This document shows positions 1 through 7,541 of a stretch of DNA of 64,000 bases, one piece after another. A program made the position numbers and the translations under genes. Every line of letters begins with the position of its first letter. Positions within the stretch are counted from its first letter, which is position 1. The DNA comes from VRUE01 sp963707965 (GTDB taxonomy: Bacteria; Actinomycetota; Thermoleophilia; Solirubrobacterales; 70-9), in NCBI GenBank assembly GCA_963707965.1, contig CAVPRR010000005.1, positions 143,903 through 207,902 of the forward strand, given 5' to 3'. The notes beneath the pieces were generated by a model. The model was given only the letters and a program-made list of their open reading frames with translations, had not been told where the DNA came from and searched no databases.

Positions 1-1595
1 CCGCCGGGTGCGGCGGTGAATTTGAAGCTGGTCCCGGGGGTGGCGGGGGTGTTGCCCGACCACGGTGTCATCACCGTGGCCACCTCATGCGGCCCGCAGG
101 TGCCCGAGCTGGTCAGCGGTGCCTTCGCACCGCCATTGAAGACCAGGCGCAAGGAGCTGAGCGGGACCTGTGGGTTGTTGGCGAATGTCGTGGTGAGCTG
201 ACCCGTCTGGGAGTCAGCGGAGACGTTGCCGATCAGCCGCGCGGAGATGCCGTAGCGCTCCGACTCGGCGGCAACGAAGATTCGGTAGGCGTCCCCAGAT
301 GCCGGATCGCGGCTCAGCTGCTGTCCCACATAGACATTCCCCGCAAGCGAGTCCGGCGGCAGGGGAGGCGTCTGGACCTCGACCCGACCCACCCTCGATG
401 CCGGTGGACAGGCGATCGCGTTCCTCGTCCCCTTGCCGAACTGCGCATCGCTGCAGGCCACCAGACCGCTGGCTGCCGAAGGGTTGAGCCCCATCCCCAC
501 CGGCAGGGTGACCTTCACGTCCTTCAGGTGAGAGCTGGCCCGTTTGCCTTCCCTGCCGGGGTCCTTGATCTCGGGCAGGTTGACGGTGACCGCGGCGCCC
601 GAGGGGGAATCGGTCTGGGCGGTTCCCGGGTCGACCTCGACCGACGGCCCGAAGGGGATCGCGTCGCAGTTGAGCGGTTTCTCCCCTTCCGGCAGCGAGG
701 ATTCGAAAGCTGGGGAGGCGCTCTGCGGGAACTGGTAGTCGGGGGCCTCCCCTTCGGTGATCGAGCTGGCGAGCAACCAGCTCGAGTAGACGCCCTCGAA
801 GCCGGCCTGTCCCGGGTCATCGCAGGTGGTGGGGGTCGTGATGAAGGTGCCGTTCCCCAGGGTGCCGCCGAAGACGAGGCGAGTCTTGAGAATCAGTCCG
901 TCATCCACCAGCGGTATTTCGGCGAATGGCATCTTCGGAACGTGGATCGTGAACCCCTCGTGATAGTCGCTGTCCCAGGCGACATTCGCCTCCAGGTAGA
1001 TGTCGTTGCCGAGCAGGTCCATCCCGAAGCGCGCCGGTTCGCCAGCCGGAGGGATGAGGTTGTAGACCGGGACGCGCGTCAGACCCTTGATCGGGGGAAC
1101 GGGAACCCCGAGGACGGACGCGGTCACCGCGCTTTCCCCAACCGCGGATTGCGGCGGGCAGTTGGTCGGGCCTTCCAGGAAGTCTTCAAGCGGGCACCGG
1201 AGCGTGGCCTGGGGATTGACACTCAGTCCGACCGGAAGGTCGACGCGGACCGTCATCAGTTCGTCGACGGGACTTTCCAGCCTCACGCCCGGGAGCGGTT
1301 CCTTCGTGGTGTGCTTGACGATGAACTGGGTGAAGCCGACGGGCGGATGGCCGGCGGCGTCGCGGAAGAACTGGTCCGGGATGTCGACCGTGCACTTGGG
1401 GCTGTCCGTCGTGCAGGTCCCCGCCTGCCAACCGTCCGCGGGGGTATGTGGATGGTTCTGCGGGGCGATGATGTCCGCCGTGGCAGCCACGGCGGCAGGC
1501 GCCGGGAGCAGCAGCCCCACGACCATTGCCCCAGCGGCAATCAGGCCAGGCATCGCGGCTCCCGTTGTCCGGGAAGTCCCAGCCCCCGTGTTCAT
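1..1595 (-). CDS. large secreted repeat protein of unknown function (C-terminus outside window)
   Basis: An open reading frame runs without a stop from an ATG at 1595 to the window edge, giving at least 531 residues. The N-terminus has a signal peptide-like hydrophobic stretch at about residues 15-40 (GLIAAGAMVVGLLLPAPAAVA). Two stretches look homologous to each other, at about residues 115-170 (VRVDLPVGLSVNP, then paired Cys) and about 355-420 (VKVTLPVGMGLNP, then paired Cys), so the protein is built of repeated extracellular domains. The composition is Pro/Thr/Gly/Val rich with scattered Cys, as expected for a beta-rich surface protein. The family is not recognised and no catalytic motif is visible. 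It is the first gene beyond the tRNA-Gly island on this side. Whether it is exported rests on the signal peptide only. Confidence 0.75.
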   Translation of the reverse strand, partial: MNTGAGTSRTTGAAMPGLIAAGAMVVGLLLPAPAAVAATADIIAPQNHPHTPADGWQAGTCTTDSPKCTVDIPDQFFRDAAGHPPVGFTQFIVKHTTKEPLPGVRLESPVDELMTVRVDLPVGLSVNPQATLRCPLEDFLEGPTNCPPQSAVGESAVTASVLGVPVPPIKGLTRVPVYNLIPPAGEPARFGMDLLGNDIYLEANVAWDSDYHEGFTIHVPKMPFAEIPLVDDGLILKTRLVFGGTLGNGTFITTPTTCDDPGQAGFEGVYSSWLLASSITEGEAPDYQFPQSASPAFESSLPEGEKPLNCDAIPFGPSVEVDPGTAQTDSPSGAAVTVNLPEIKDPGREGKRASSHLKDVKVTLPVGMGLNPSAASGLVACSDAQFGKGTRNAIACPPASRVGRVEVQTPPLPPDSLAGNVYVGQQLSRDPASGDAYRIFVAAESERYGISARLIGNVSADSQTGQLTTTFANNPQVPLSSLRLVFNGGAKAPLTSSGTCGPHEVATVMTPWSGNTPATPGTSFKFTAAPG

Positions 1596-1649
1596 CTTGG
1601 ATCTTCGCTCCAAGCCCATCGACCCTTTGCGACCGGGCGACCGAACGCA

Positions 1650-1678
1650 AGAAGCGGACGACGGGTCTCGAACCCGCG
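1650..1678. repeat. distal attachment-site-like copy of the tRNA-Gly 3' end
   Basis: This 29-bp stretch is identical to 3382-3410 and contains the acceptor 3' strand and T arm of tRNA-Gly. The sequence beyond it on the high-coordinate side does not match the tRNA, so this is a tRNA fragment and not a second gene. Confidence 0.8.
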
Positions 1679-1746
1679 CCTTCGCCTCAAGTCCGAACCT
1701 CTTAAGGCCCCCTCGCCTACAGAGAGCAGTCTAGGACAAGAGGCCG

Positions 1747-1985
1747 CTACAGCTGCATGTGCGGGCTCGACCAGCCGCTGACGAAGTCCACCGCGTCGAG
1801 TACCACGTCCTCGGCCTCAGCCCGGCCGTTGCCCCTCAACTCGATCCGCAGCGACTCCAGCTGCCCCAGAACCTCCGGTCGCGAGACGCCGTGCTCAAGC
1901 TCAGAGCGAACGAGTCGCGCATTCGGATCATCGGCTCTGACGAATGCAGAGCCTGGTGAAAGGCCGTGAGGATGTCCTCGTTGAT
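1747..1985 (-). pseudogene. degraded small coding remnant
   Basis: Two minus-strand frames each show a protein-like half. The segment after the ATPase stop reads INEDILTAFHQALHSSEP in one frame. The following segment, in another frame, reads VRSELEHGVSRPEVLGQLES and ends in a stop at 1747. Neither half has a convincing start codon. The simplest reading is a small gene of about 75 codons broken by a frameshift. The family is not recognised. Confidence 0.3.
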
Positions 1986-1990
1986 CGCCC

Positions 1991-3187
1991 TTACCGTTTC
2001 TTAGCCGAGGTCTTGCGGGCGGCCCGGAAGGGCATCGACCGGCGCATGTATTCGTCAAAGCGAGGCACCGTGAAGTCGATGTAGCCGTAGTCCTCTGTGC
2101 TGTAGGCCAGACCCTTGGACAGCAGCTGCTGTCGGACCGGCGAGAGAGAGCTGGCCGGTTTGCCGAGCCGCTTGGCGACAGCACCGCTGCGATACGGCCC
2201 CTCGCCCAGGTCGGCCATCGCCCGCATGTATCGCTGCTCGTTGGCCGTCGCGCGCTGGATGCGAACCTCGTAGATACTGCGATCGAGGGCCGCCTGTGCC
2301 GCCGGCATCGCCTCCCGCACGACCTCAAGCGTTATCGGTGAGGCCTCGGCAAGGTTCCAGGTGTGCTTGCCGAGCTGCTGGATGTAGAAGGGATAGCCCT
2401 CGGTCCACTCCAACGCAGCGACAACGGCCTCCTCGGAGTATTCGACCCCGAGCTTGCCGGCGGGCCCCGCCAGCGCTTCGCGGGCATCCTCCTCGGGGAG
2501 ATTGGCGATCGTTGGAAAGTCGAACAGCCGCTCGGCATAGGAGCGGGCCTCGCCGGAGAGGCGCGGGATCTGCGGCAAACCGGCAGCAGCGACCGTGATC
2601 GGAAGCTGCTTCTGAGTCGAGCGGTGCAGAGCACTGATCATCGAGCGGTATTGGATCTCCTCGACAAATTGAACCTCGTCGAGGAAGAAGGCGATGCCGC
2701 CTCCCTTGTCCCGAGCCGCCTTGCCCAACTCGAGGAACAGCTCTGTGAGGTCGGTGGTGATCGTTCCCTCGGAGGCATCGCGCAGGTCGACCTGCAGCCC
2801 GAAACCGGCCGGCCCGGTCAGCTTGATCGCTCTCATTCCGCCCAAGGCTTCCCGAGCCCGCTGGCCGGCCCTCTCGCTCAGCTTGAGGCGGGCGAGCGAG
2901 CTTTCTGCGTCGCGGGCCAGGTTGTCCAGCAGGCTCGAGTCGGGGGTTAGCTCGTGGTAGTAGGTCAGAAAGCCCTGCGCCTCGGCCAGGTCCTCGAAGG
3001 CGTTCAGCAGCACGGTCTTGCCAACGCCCCGCAGGCCCTTGACGATCAAGCTCTGGTCGGTGGTGCCCTGCTTTAGCCGGGCGACCAGTATCTCGAACTG
3101 TCGCAGCTCTCCCTGCCTGCCTGCCAGTTCAGAGGGACGCGAGCCCGCGTTGGGAGTGTATGGGTTAGAGACGGGGTCCACAGGCAC
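1991..3187 (-). CDS. AAA-type ATPase with C-terminal winged-helix-like region
   Basis: This 398-residue protein has a Walker A motif (GLRGVGKT, about residues 49-56) and a Walker B-type strand (GGGIAFFLDEVQF, about residue 163). A sensor-like region follows, then a C-terminal segment compatible with a winged helix (YRSGAVAKRLGKPASSLSPV). It resembles the stand-alone STAND/archaeal-type ATPases common in Actinobacteria and often found on mobile DNA. The function is unknown; plausible roles are regulation or defence. The start chosen is GTG at 3187, with another GTG two codons in. The tail is Lys/Arg rich (RKTSAKKR). It is the only intact gene of the tRNA-Gly island, and its promoter region contains a palindrome at 3191-3228. 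Confidence 0.75.
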   Translation of the reverse strand: MPVDPVSNPYTPNAGSRPSELAGRQGELRQFEILVARLKQGTTDQSLIVKGLRGVGKTVLLNAFEDLAEAQGFLTYYHELTPDSSLLDNLARDAESSLARLKLSERAGQRAREALGGMRAIKLTGPAGFGLQVDLRDASEGTITTDLTELFLELGKAARDKGGGIAFFLDEVQFVEEIQYRSMISALHRSTQKQLPITVAAAGLPQIPRLSGEARSYAERLFDFPTIANLPEEDAREALAGPAGKLGVEYSEEAVVAALEWTEGYPFYIQQLGKHTWNLAEASPITLEVVREAMPAAQAALDRSIYEVRIQRATANEQRYMRAMADLGEGPYRSGAVAKRLGKPASSLSPVRQQLLSKGLAYSTEDYGYIDFTVPRFDEYMRRSMPFRAARKTSAKKR

Positions 3188-3190
3188 GAA

Positions 3191-3228
3191 TATAGCAAGT
3201 TATCTGTACTTATAGGGAGATTGCTATA
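3191..3228. promoter_or_regulatory. palindrome and AT-rich promoter region of the ATPase gene
   Basis: TATAGCAA (3191-3198) and TTGCTATA (3221-3228) form a perfect 8-bp inverted repeat immediately upstream of the GTG start. The area up to about 3240 is far more AT-rich than its surroundings. It could be an operator overlapping the promoter. The bound protein is unknown. Confidence 0.4.
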
Positions 3229-3331
3229 TCTAGTTATATCTCACGATAGCCGTCCGGTCGCGCGCAGCTCGCTCTCCCAGCGAGGCCCACCTGGCCCCGT
3301 CAGCGAGGAATGGCCCAGAGCCAAGTTCTCA

Positions 3332-3347
3332 ACGGGTCTCGAACCCG
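3332..3347. repeat. third copy of the tRNA-Gly T-arm core
   Basis: ACGGGTCTCGAACCCG occurs here as well as at 1661-1676 and inside the tRNA gene at 3393-3408. It lies 46 bp beyond the tRNA 3' end, inside the candidate island. It may be an older or alternative attachment core. Only 16 bp match, and that palindromic motif is conserved in many tRNAs. Confidence 0.4.
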
Positions 3348-3384
3348 GCCCCAACGAAGAATTTGGCCCTGCAAAGGCGTTAGA

Positions 3385-3457
3385 AGCGGACGACGGGTCT
3401 CGAACCCGCGACCTCGAGCTTGGGAAGCTCGCGCTCTACCAGCTGAGCTACGTCCGC
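3385..3457 (-). tRNA. tRNA-Gly (anticodon CCC)
   Basis: The 73-nt minus-strand sequence folds as a full cloverleaf. The acceptor GCGGACG pairs with CGTCCGC, and the discriminator is T. The D stem is GCTC/GAGC. The anticodon arm is CGAGC-TTCCCAA-GCTCG, giving anticodon CCC. The T arm is GCGGG-TTCGAGA-CCCGT. CCA is not encoded. It reads GGG codons. Its 3' end is duplicated at 1650-1678, which marks it as an integration target. Confidence 0.95.
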
Positions 3458-3594
3458 GCGGTTGGAATTGCTGATTCCAAAGCGATTCTATGCTGCCAAC
3501 AGGAATCCCTGCGCGTGCTGCAGGCGGGTGTCCCGCGCTTGACCCAAATGCGAACAGGGACGGGTGGGCGCAGGCATACCCCGCCCCTCGCCGT

Positions 3595-4566
3595 TCATGC
3601 GACTACAGAAGGCACCGCGAAGCGCTTCGAGTTACCGGCGCGCAGGTGGACGATCTGGCCCTCCGCCAGCTCCAGCTCCTGAAGCTCGGTGCGCGTCAGC
3701 TGCGCCCAGACCTCGGTGCCATCGCCGAGGACGAACTCGACCCGAACCTCGAAGCCAAGGGCAACGATCCGCTCCACCATCCCCTCCTCGCTGTCCTGGT
3801 TGGGATGGCGGGCGATCTCCATGTCGTGCGGGCGCACCAGGTGTCCGCCGATCCGGTTCACCTCGCCTACGAAGCTCATCACGAACTCACTTGCGGGCTC
3901 GTCGTAGAGGGCGGCGGGCGGTCCGCTCTGCTCAACCCGACCGTCGCTCATCACGACCAGCTGCTCGGCCACGTCCATCGCCTCCTCCTGGTCGTGGGTG
4001 ACGAAGATGGTCGTGACGTGCATCTCGTCGTGCAGGCGCCGCAGCCAGGCACGCAGATCCTTGCGCACGCGGGCGTCGAGAGCCCCGAACGGCTCGTCCA
4101 GCAGCAGAACCCTCGGCTCGACCGCGAGCGCCCTGGCCAGCGCCATGCGCTGGCGCTGCCCGCCCGAGAGCTGGGAGGGCAGCCGCTCGGCGAGGCCGTC
4201 GAGCTGGACCAGCTCGAGCAGCTCGTGGACCCGCTTGGCGACAGCGGGCTTGCTCCACTTGCGGATCTTCAGGCCGAACGCCACGTTGTCGAACACGCTC
4301 ATGTGCTTGAAGGCAGCGTAGTGCTGGAAGACGAATCCGACCCCGCGCTTCTGGGCCGGCCGCGTGGAGACGTCCTCACCGCCGATCAGGACCCGGCCGG
4401 CGTCCAGCGTCTCCAGCCCCGCGATCGCGCGCAAAAGCGTCGACTTGCCGCTGCCGCTGGGGCCGAGCAGGGCCGTCAGCGATCCATCGGGCACGTCTAT
4501 CGATACGTCGTCGAGCGCCTGAAAGTCACCGAAGCGCTTGTGCGCTCCCTCGACTGCGATAGCCAT
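3595..4566 (-). CDS. cysA: sulfate/thiosulfate ABC transporter ATP-binding protein
   Basis: This 323-residue ATPase would power sulfate import. It shows Walker A (GPSGSGKST, about residues 35-43), Q-loop, the ABC signature LSGGQRQR, Walker B (LLLDEPFGALD) and the H-loop (FVTHDQEEA). The C-terminal third is a TOBE-like beta domain. It is the last gene of the run sulfate-binding protein, permease, permease, ATPase, and its ATG overlaps the preceding stop by 1 nt. The HYAAFKHMSVFDNVAFGL segment after the Q-loop is typical of CysA. Family assignment is firm. The exact oxyanion (sulfate, thiosulfate or another) is inferred from the operon. Confidence 0.9.
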   Translation of the reverse strand: MAIAVEGAHKRFGDFQALDDVSIDVPDGSLTALLGPSGSGKSTLLRAIAGLETLDAGRVLIGGEDVSTRPAQKRGVGFVFQHYAAFKHMSVFDNVAFGLKIRKWSKPAVAKRVHELLELVQLDGLAERLPSQLSGGQRQRMALARALAVEPRVLLLDEPFGALDARVRKDLRAWLRRLHDEMHVTTIFVTHDQEEAMDVAEQLVVMSDGRVEQSGPPAALYDEPASEFVMSFVGEVNRIGGHLVRPHDMEIARHPNQDSEEGMVERIVALGFEVRVEFVLGDGTEVWAQLTRTELQELELAEGQIVHLRAGNSKRFAVPSVVA

Positions 4567-5366
4567 CAGGCGTCCTCCTTTCCTTTCAAGAGGTTCATTG
4601 CGAGCAGGGTTGAGAAGGCGAGCAGGGCGAGCAGGACCGAGGCGGCGTAGGCCGCCGGGAACTGGAACTGCTCGAAGGCCTTGGAGACGAAGATCGGCAG
4701 CGTTTCCGTCTGGCCGGAGATCTTCCCGGAGACGATCGAGACGGCGCCGAACTCGCCGAGCACGCGGGCGGTGCTGATCACGATCCCGTAGGCGACGCCC
4801 CAGCGGATCGCCGGCAGCGTCACCCGCCAGAAGGTCTGCCAGGCGCCGGCGCCGAGCGTCGAGGCGGCCTCCTCCTGCTCGGTGCCGATCTCCTGCAGCA
4901 CCGGCACCGTCTCTCTGACCACGAACGGCAGCGAAACGAAGACGCTCGCGAGAACCATCCCCGGGACCGCGAAGAGGATCTTGAAGCCGGCTTCGCCAAT
5001 TCCGGCGAACCAGCCGCCGAGGCCGTAGAGGAGGAACAGCGAGAGGCCGATCACGACCGGGGAGACCGCGAACGGGAGGTTGATCACCGCGTCAATCAGG
5101 ACGTTGCCGCGCCAGCGGTGGCGGACGAGGAGGATCGCGCAGGCGACGCCGAAGATGGCGTTGAGCGGGACCGCGATCGCGACCATCAGCAGGGTCAGCT
5201 CGAGGGCGTGGATCGCGTTCTGCGACGCGATCGCTTCGATCGGCGCCGAAAGCCCGTGTTCGAAGGTCTTGTAGAAGATCATCCCGACCGGGGCCAGCAG
5301 CAGGACGAGCAGGTAGCCGAGCCCCAGAGTGCGCAGCCCCCAGCGACTCTTCGCCGAGGCCCTCAT
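4566..5366 (-). CDS. cysW: sulfate ABC transporter permease CysW
   Basis: This is a 266-residue membrane protein with about six hydrophobic helices. It has the ABC importer EAA loop (EEAASTLGAGAWQTFWRVTLPAI, about residues 165-187), which docks on CysA. It would form the channel with CysT. Its ATG overlaps the CysT stop by 4 nt and its stop overlaps the CysA start. It is called CysW by position (second permease) and length. The two permeases are similar, so the W/T labels could be swapped without changing the function. Confidence 0.85.
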   Translation of the reverse strand: MRASAKSRWGLRTLGLGYLLVLLLAPVGMIFYKTFEHGLSAPIEAIASQNAIHALELTLLMVAIAVPLNAIFGVACAILLVRHRWRGNVLIDAVINLPFAVSPVVIGLSLFLLYGLGGWFAGIGEAGFKILFAVPGMVLASVFVSLPFVVRETVPVLQEIGTEQEEAASTLGAGAWQTFWRVTLPAIRWGVAYGIVISTARVLGEFGAVSIVSGKISGQTETLPIFVSKAFEQFQFPAAYAASVLLALLAFSTLLAMNLLKGKEDA

Positions 5367-6166
5367 CGGCGAACCGCCCAGCGCTGAGCGAGGCTGACGA
5401 TGGCGAGCAGCACCAGCGACGCGACGAGCAGGACCACCGACTCGGCCGCCGCACCGGTGTTGTTGCCGGATTCGACCTGGCTGAAGATGAAGACCGAGGA
5501 GACCTGGGTCTCGAAGGGGATATTGCCGCTCAGCAGGACAAGCGAGCCGAACTCGCCGAGTGCCCGCGCGAAGGCGAGGGCGACGCCGGCGGCGATACCC
5601 GGCAGCAGGTTGGGGAAGATGATGCGGCGGAAGATCGTCATCCCGCCGGCCCCGAGCGAGGCCGCGGCTTCCTCCATCTCGCGGTCCATCTCCAACAGCA
5701 GCGGCTGCACGGCGCGAACGACGAACGGCAGCGTCACGAAGAGCAGTGCGACGACCACCCCGACGCGGGTGAAGGCGATGTCGACGCCGACCGGGCTGTC
5801 GGTGCCGTAGAGGGTGAGGATGGTGAGCCCGGCGACGATCGTCGGCAGCGCGAACGGCAGGTCGATGAAGGCGTTTACGACCGTCTTGCCGGGGAACTCG
5901 TCGCGGACCAGGATCCAGGCGACAATCGTGCCGAAGACCGCGTTGATCGCAACGACGATCAGCGAGGCGATCACGGTCAGCTTCAGCGCCGCCATCGCCT
6001 GGTCGCCGGTGACCGTGTCCCAGAAGGCCGAGGCGCCGCCTTCGAGCGAGGTCGAGACGACGGCGGCCATTGGCAGCAGGACGATGATGCTGAGGTAGAG
6101 CGTGACCATGCCGCGGCCGGCCCGGACGCCAGCAGCGTCCCTGGGCCCGGAGCGCTCCCCGGACAC
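5363..6166 (-). CDS. cysT: sulfate ABC transporter permease CysT
   Basis: A 267-residue integral membrane permease that pairs with CysW. It carries an EAA loop (EEAAASLGAGGMTIFRRIIFPNLL) and the motif ARALGEFGSLVLLSGN near the C-terminus, typical of CysT/CysU. The first 18 residues are hydrophilic and precede the first helix, so the true start could be slightly downstream at MVTLYLS. It lies 61 bp after the binding-protein stop and overlaps cysW by 4 nt. Confidence 0.85.
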   Translation of the reverse strand: MSGERSGPRDAAGVRAGRGMVTLYLSIIVLLPMAAVVSTSLEGGASAFWDTVTGDQAMAALKLTVIASLIVVAINAVFGTIVAWILVRDEFPGKTVVNAFIDLPFALPTIVAGLTILTLYGTDSPVGVDIAFTRVGVVVALLFVTLPFVVRAVQPLLLEMDREMEEAAASLGAGGMTIFRRIIFPNLLPGIAAGVALAFARALGEFGSLVLLSGNIPFETQVSSVFIFSQVESGNNTGAAAESVVLLVASLVLLAIVSLAQRWAVRR

Positions 6167-6227
6167 GACCCCGCCCCCGGGTAGGAGGAACCCTGGCCCG
6201 GGGGCGGTGAGGGCGCCACTGTGGGAC

Positions 6228-7256
6228 TCAGCCGGCAGTGGAGACCCCCAGTTCTTCCTCGATCTTGGTGACCGAACCGGTTCCTTCTTCGAAGAATTCG
6301 TCCTTCACCTTTTCCCAGCCGCCGAACCTGGCGATCTTGAAGAGGCCCTTCGGGGTTGGATACTGCTTCGGGTCGAGGAGCTTCTCGTTGACCGGGCGGT
6401 AGCCGTTTTCGGCCCACAGTTCCTGGCCGGCGTCCGACCACAGGTAGTCGACGAACTTCTGCGCCTCGGGCGAAGCTTCCTTGGTCACCGCGATCGGGGT
6501 TTCGATCAGGATCGTGTTGTCGGGGATGACGTATTCGATGTCTTCACCGGCGTTTTCGGCGTTGATCGCCTCGTTCTCGTAGGAGAGCAGGACGTCGCCC
6601 TGCCCCTGGGTGAAGGCGGTCAGCGCGTCGCGGCCGCTGGCCGGCTGCACCTCGGTCTTCGCGAGGGCGGTCTTCACCGCGTCGAGGGCCTGGGCGGGCG
6701 AGCGGCCCTCCTCGATCTGGGACCCGTAGACGGCCATGATGTTCCAGCGGGCCGACCCCGAACTGAAGGGATTGGGCGTGATAATGCTGACGTCCCTGTT
6801 CAGCAGGTCGTCGAAGGACTCGATCCCGTCCGGGTTGCCCTTGCGGACGACGAAGACGACCACCGAGTTCTCGCCGATCCCGTCGTAGGGCTGCCTGCTC
6901 CAACTCGCGGCGACCTGGCCCTCTTCGACCAGCCTGGTCATGTCGCTGGCGATCGAGAAGTGGACGACGTCCGCGGGCTGGCCAGCCGCTACCGCGCGGC
7001 TCTGGTCGCCGGAGGCGCCAAAGGAGTTGCTGAAGCTGACGCCGGAGCCGTCGGGGGTTCCCTGGAACCCGGGCTCGAGCGCTTCTTCGTAGACGGTCTG
7101 CGGAGTCGAGTAGCCGACCACGTCGATCTTGCCTCCGCCCTCGCCCGATGACGGATCGCTGCCGCCGCAGCCCGCCGCGACCACGGCCGCCGTCGCCACC
7201 AGCGCGGCCGCCAGGCCAAGTACGGAGCTCTTCCTGCCTTTGACGAGGCTGGTCAT
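6228..7256 (-). CDS. sulfate-binding lipoprotein of ABC transporter
   Basis: This 342-residue extracytoplasmic solute-binding protein captures the oxyanion for CysTWA. The start is ATG at 7256, which leaves a short basic segment, a hydrophobic helix and a lipobox (VVAAGC), predicting lipid attachment at Cys. In the mature part, segments such as GYSTPQTVYEEALEPGF and NPFSSGSARWN match the Sbp/CysP family. It heads the operon. The upstream region carries a palindrome (7271-7291) and the stop-codon-linked repeat (7378-7541). The divider between sulfate and thiosulfate binding cannot be read from sequence. Confidence 0.88.
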   Translation of the reverse strand: MTSLVKGRKSSVLGLAAALVATAAVVAAGCGGSDPSSGEGGGKIDVVGYSTPQTVYEEALEPGFQGTPDGSGVSFSNSFGASGDQSRAVAAGQPADVVHFSIASDMTRLVEEGQVAASWSRQPYDGIGENSVVVFVVRKGNPDGIESFDDLLNRDVSIITPNPFSSGSARWNIMAVYGSQIEEGRSPAQALDAVKTALAKTEVQPASGRDALTAFTQGQGDVLLSYENEAINAENAGEDIEYVIPDNTILIETPIAVTKEASPEAQKFVDYLWSDAGQELWAENGYRPVNEKLLDPKQYPTPKGLFKIARFGGWEKVKDEFFEEGTGSVTKIEEELGVSTAG

Positions 7257-7270
7257 CAGATTTCCCTGCT

Positions 7271-7291
7271 TTCCTATGAAGTTAGTTGGAA
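7271..7291. promoter_or_regulatory. possible operator upstream of the sulfate-binding protein gene
   Basis: TTCC (7271-7274) and GGAA (7288-7291) bracket an AT-rich core 15-35 bp before the ATG. CymR-type Rrf2 repressors of sulfur genes bind TTCC/GGAA-containing sites in Firmicutes, and an Rrf2 gene lies just upstream here. Further upstream on the minus strand is a TTGACT candidate -35 element. The assignment is tentative. Confidence 0.3.
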
Positions 7292-7377
7292 TAGAGGCCG
7301 GCGGCACCTTAGCACACACTCGATCAGCAAAGTCAAGAAGACAGCTTGACCACCTCGCTGCCCGGCAACCGCAGCCG

Positions 7378-7541
7378 CTCAGCCTCAATCATCCGAAATC
7401 GGCGAGGCCCTCCGCTTCGCAGGCCGAGTCGGGGGACGATTCCCGCTCACCCAGGTAGTGGTGCTACCTGGGTGGAGGGATTCGGTCCGACGAAGGGATG
7501 CGGAGTGCAGAGGCCGGCGAGATCGGGGGGTCGAGGCTCAG
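7378..7541. repeat. stop-codon-linked palindromic repeat, copy 1
   Basis: A 164-bp element flanked at both ends by CTCAG. The outer arms (GCCTC... / ...GAGGC) are inverted. The centre is a perfect 11-bp stem CACCCAGGTAG/CTACCTGGGTG with loop TGGTG at 7448-7474. The right-hand CTCAG contains the stop codon (TGA, 7540-7538) of the Rrf2 gene. The sequence closely matches 20390-20555 and 28169-28334 in the same orientation. It separates the Rrf2 gene from the sulfate operon, so it may also act as a terminator. This copy has the most diverged outer arms. Confidence 0.85.

Larger units (their letters stand above)
1650..3410. mobile_element. candidate tRNA-Gly-associated mini-island with an AAA ATPase gene
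   Basis: A 29-bp sequence at 1650-1678 is an exact copy of 3382-3410, which is the 3' end (acceptor stem and T arm) of the intact tRNA-Gly gene at 3385-3457. This is the classic footprint of site-specific integration into a tRNA gene: the intact gene lies on one side and the displaced duplicate of its 3' end on the other. The intervening 1.7 kb holds one complete gene (AAA ATPase, 1991-3187), a degraded coding remnant (1747-1985) and an AT-rich intergenic stretch unlike the surrounding DNA. No integrase is present, so it would be a remnant or a passenger mobilised in trans. The repeat is seen directly; the integration history is inferred. Confidence 0.6.

Noticed and set aside
1679..1735. Possible second tRNA (tRNA-Leu-like CTTAAGA loop on the minus strand) next to the tRNA-Gly fragment
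   Set aside because: The T arm and acceptor 3' strand match tRNA-Gly, but no matching 5' acceptor strand or proper D and anticodon stems can be formed, so it is treated as a fragment.
87..1781. Long plus-strand open frame
   Set aside because: The minus strand here encodes a protein with a signal peptide and internal repeats; the plus frame is Arg/Gly-rich antisense shadow of GC-rich codon bias.
3490..4650. Long plus-strand open frame opposite cysA
   Set aside because: Antisense to a clear ABC ATPase; composition is typical shadow coding with no motifs.
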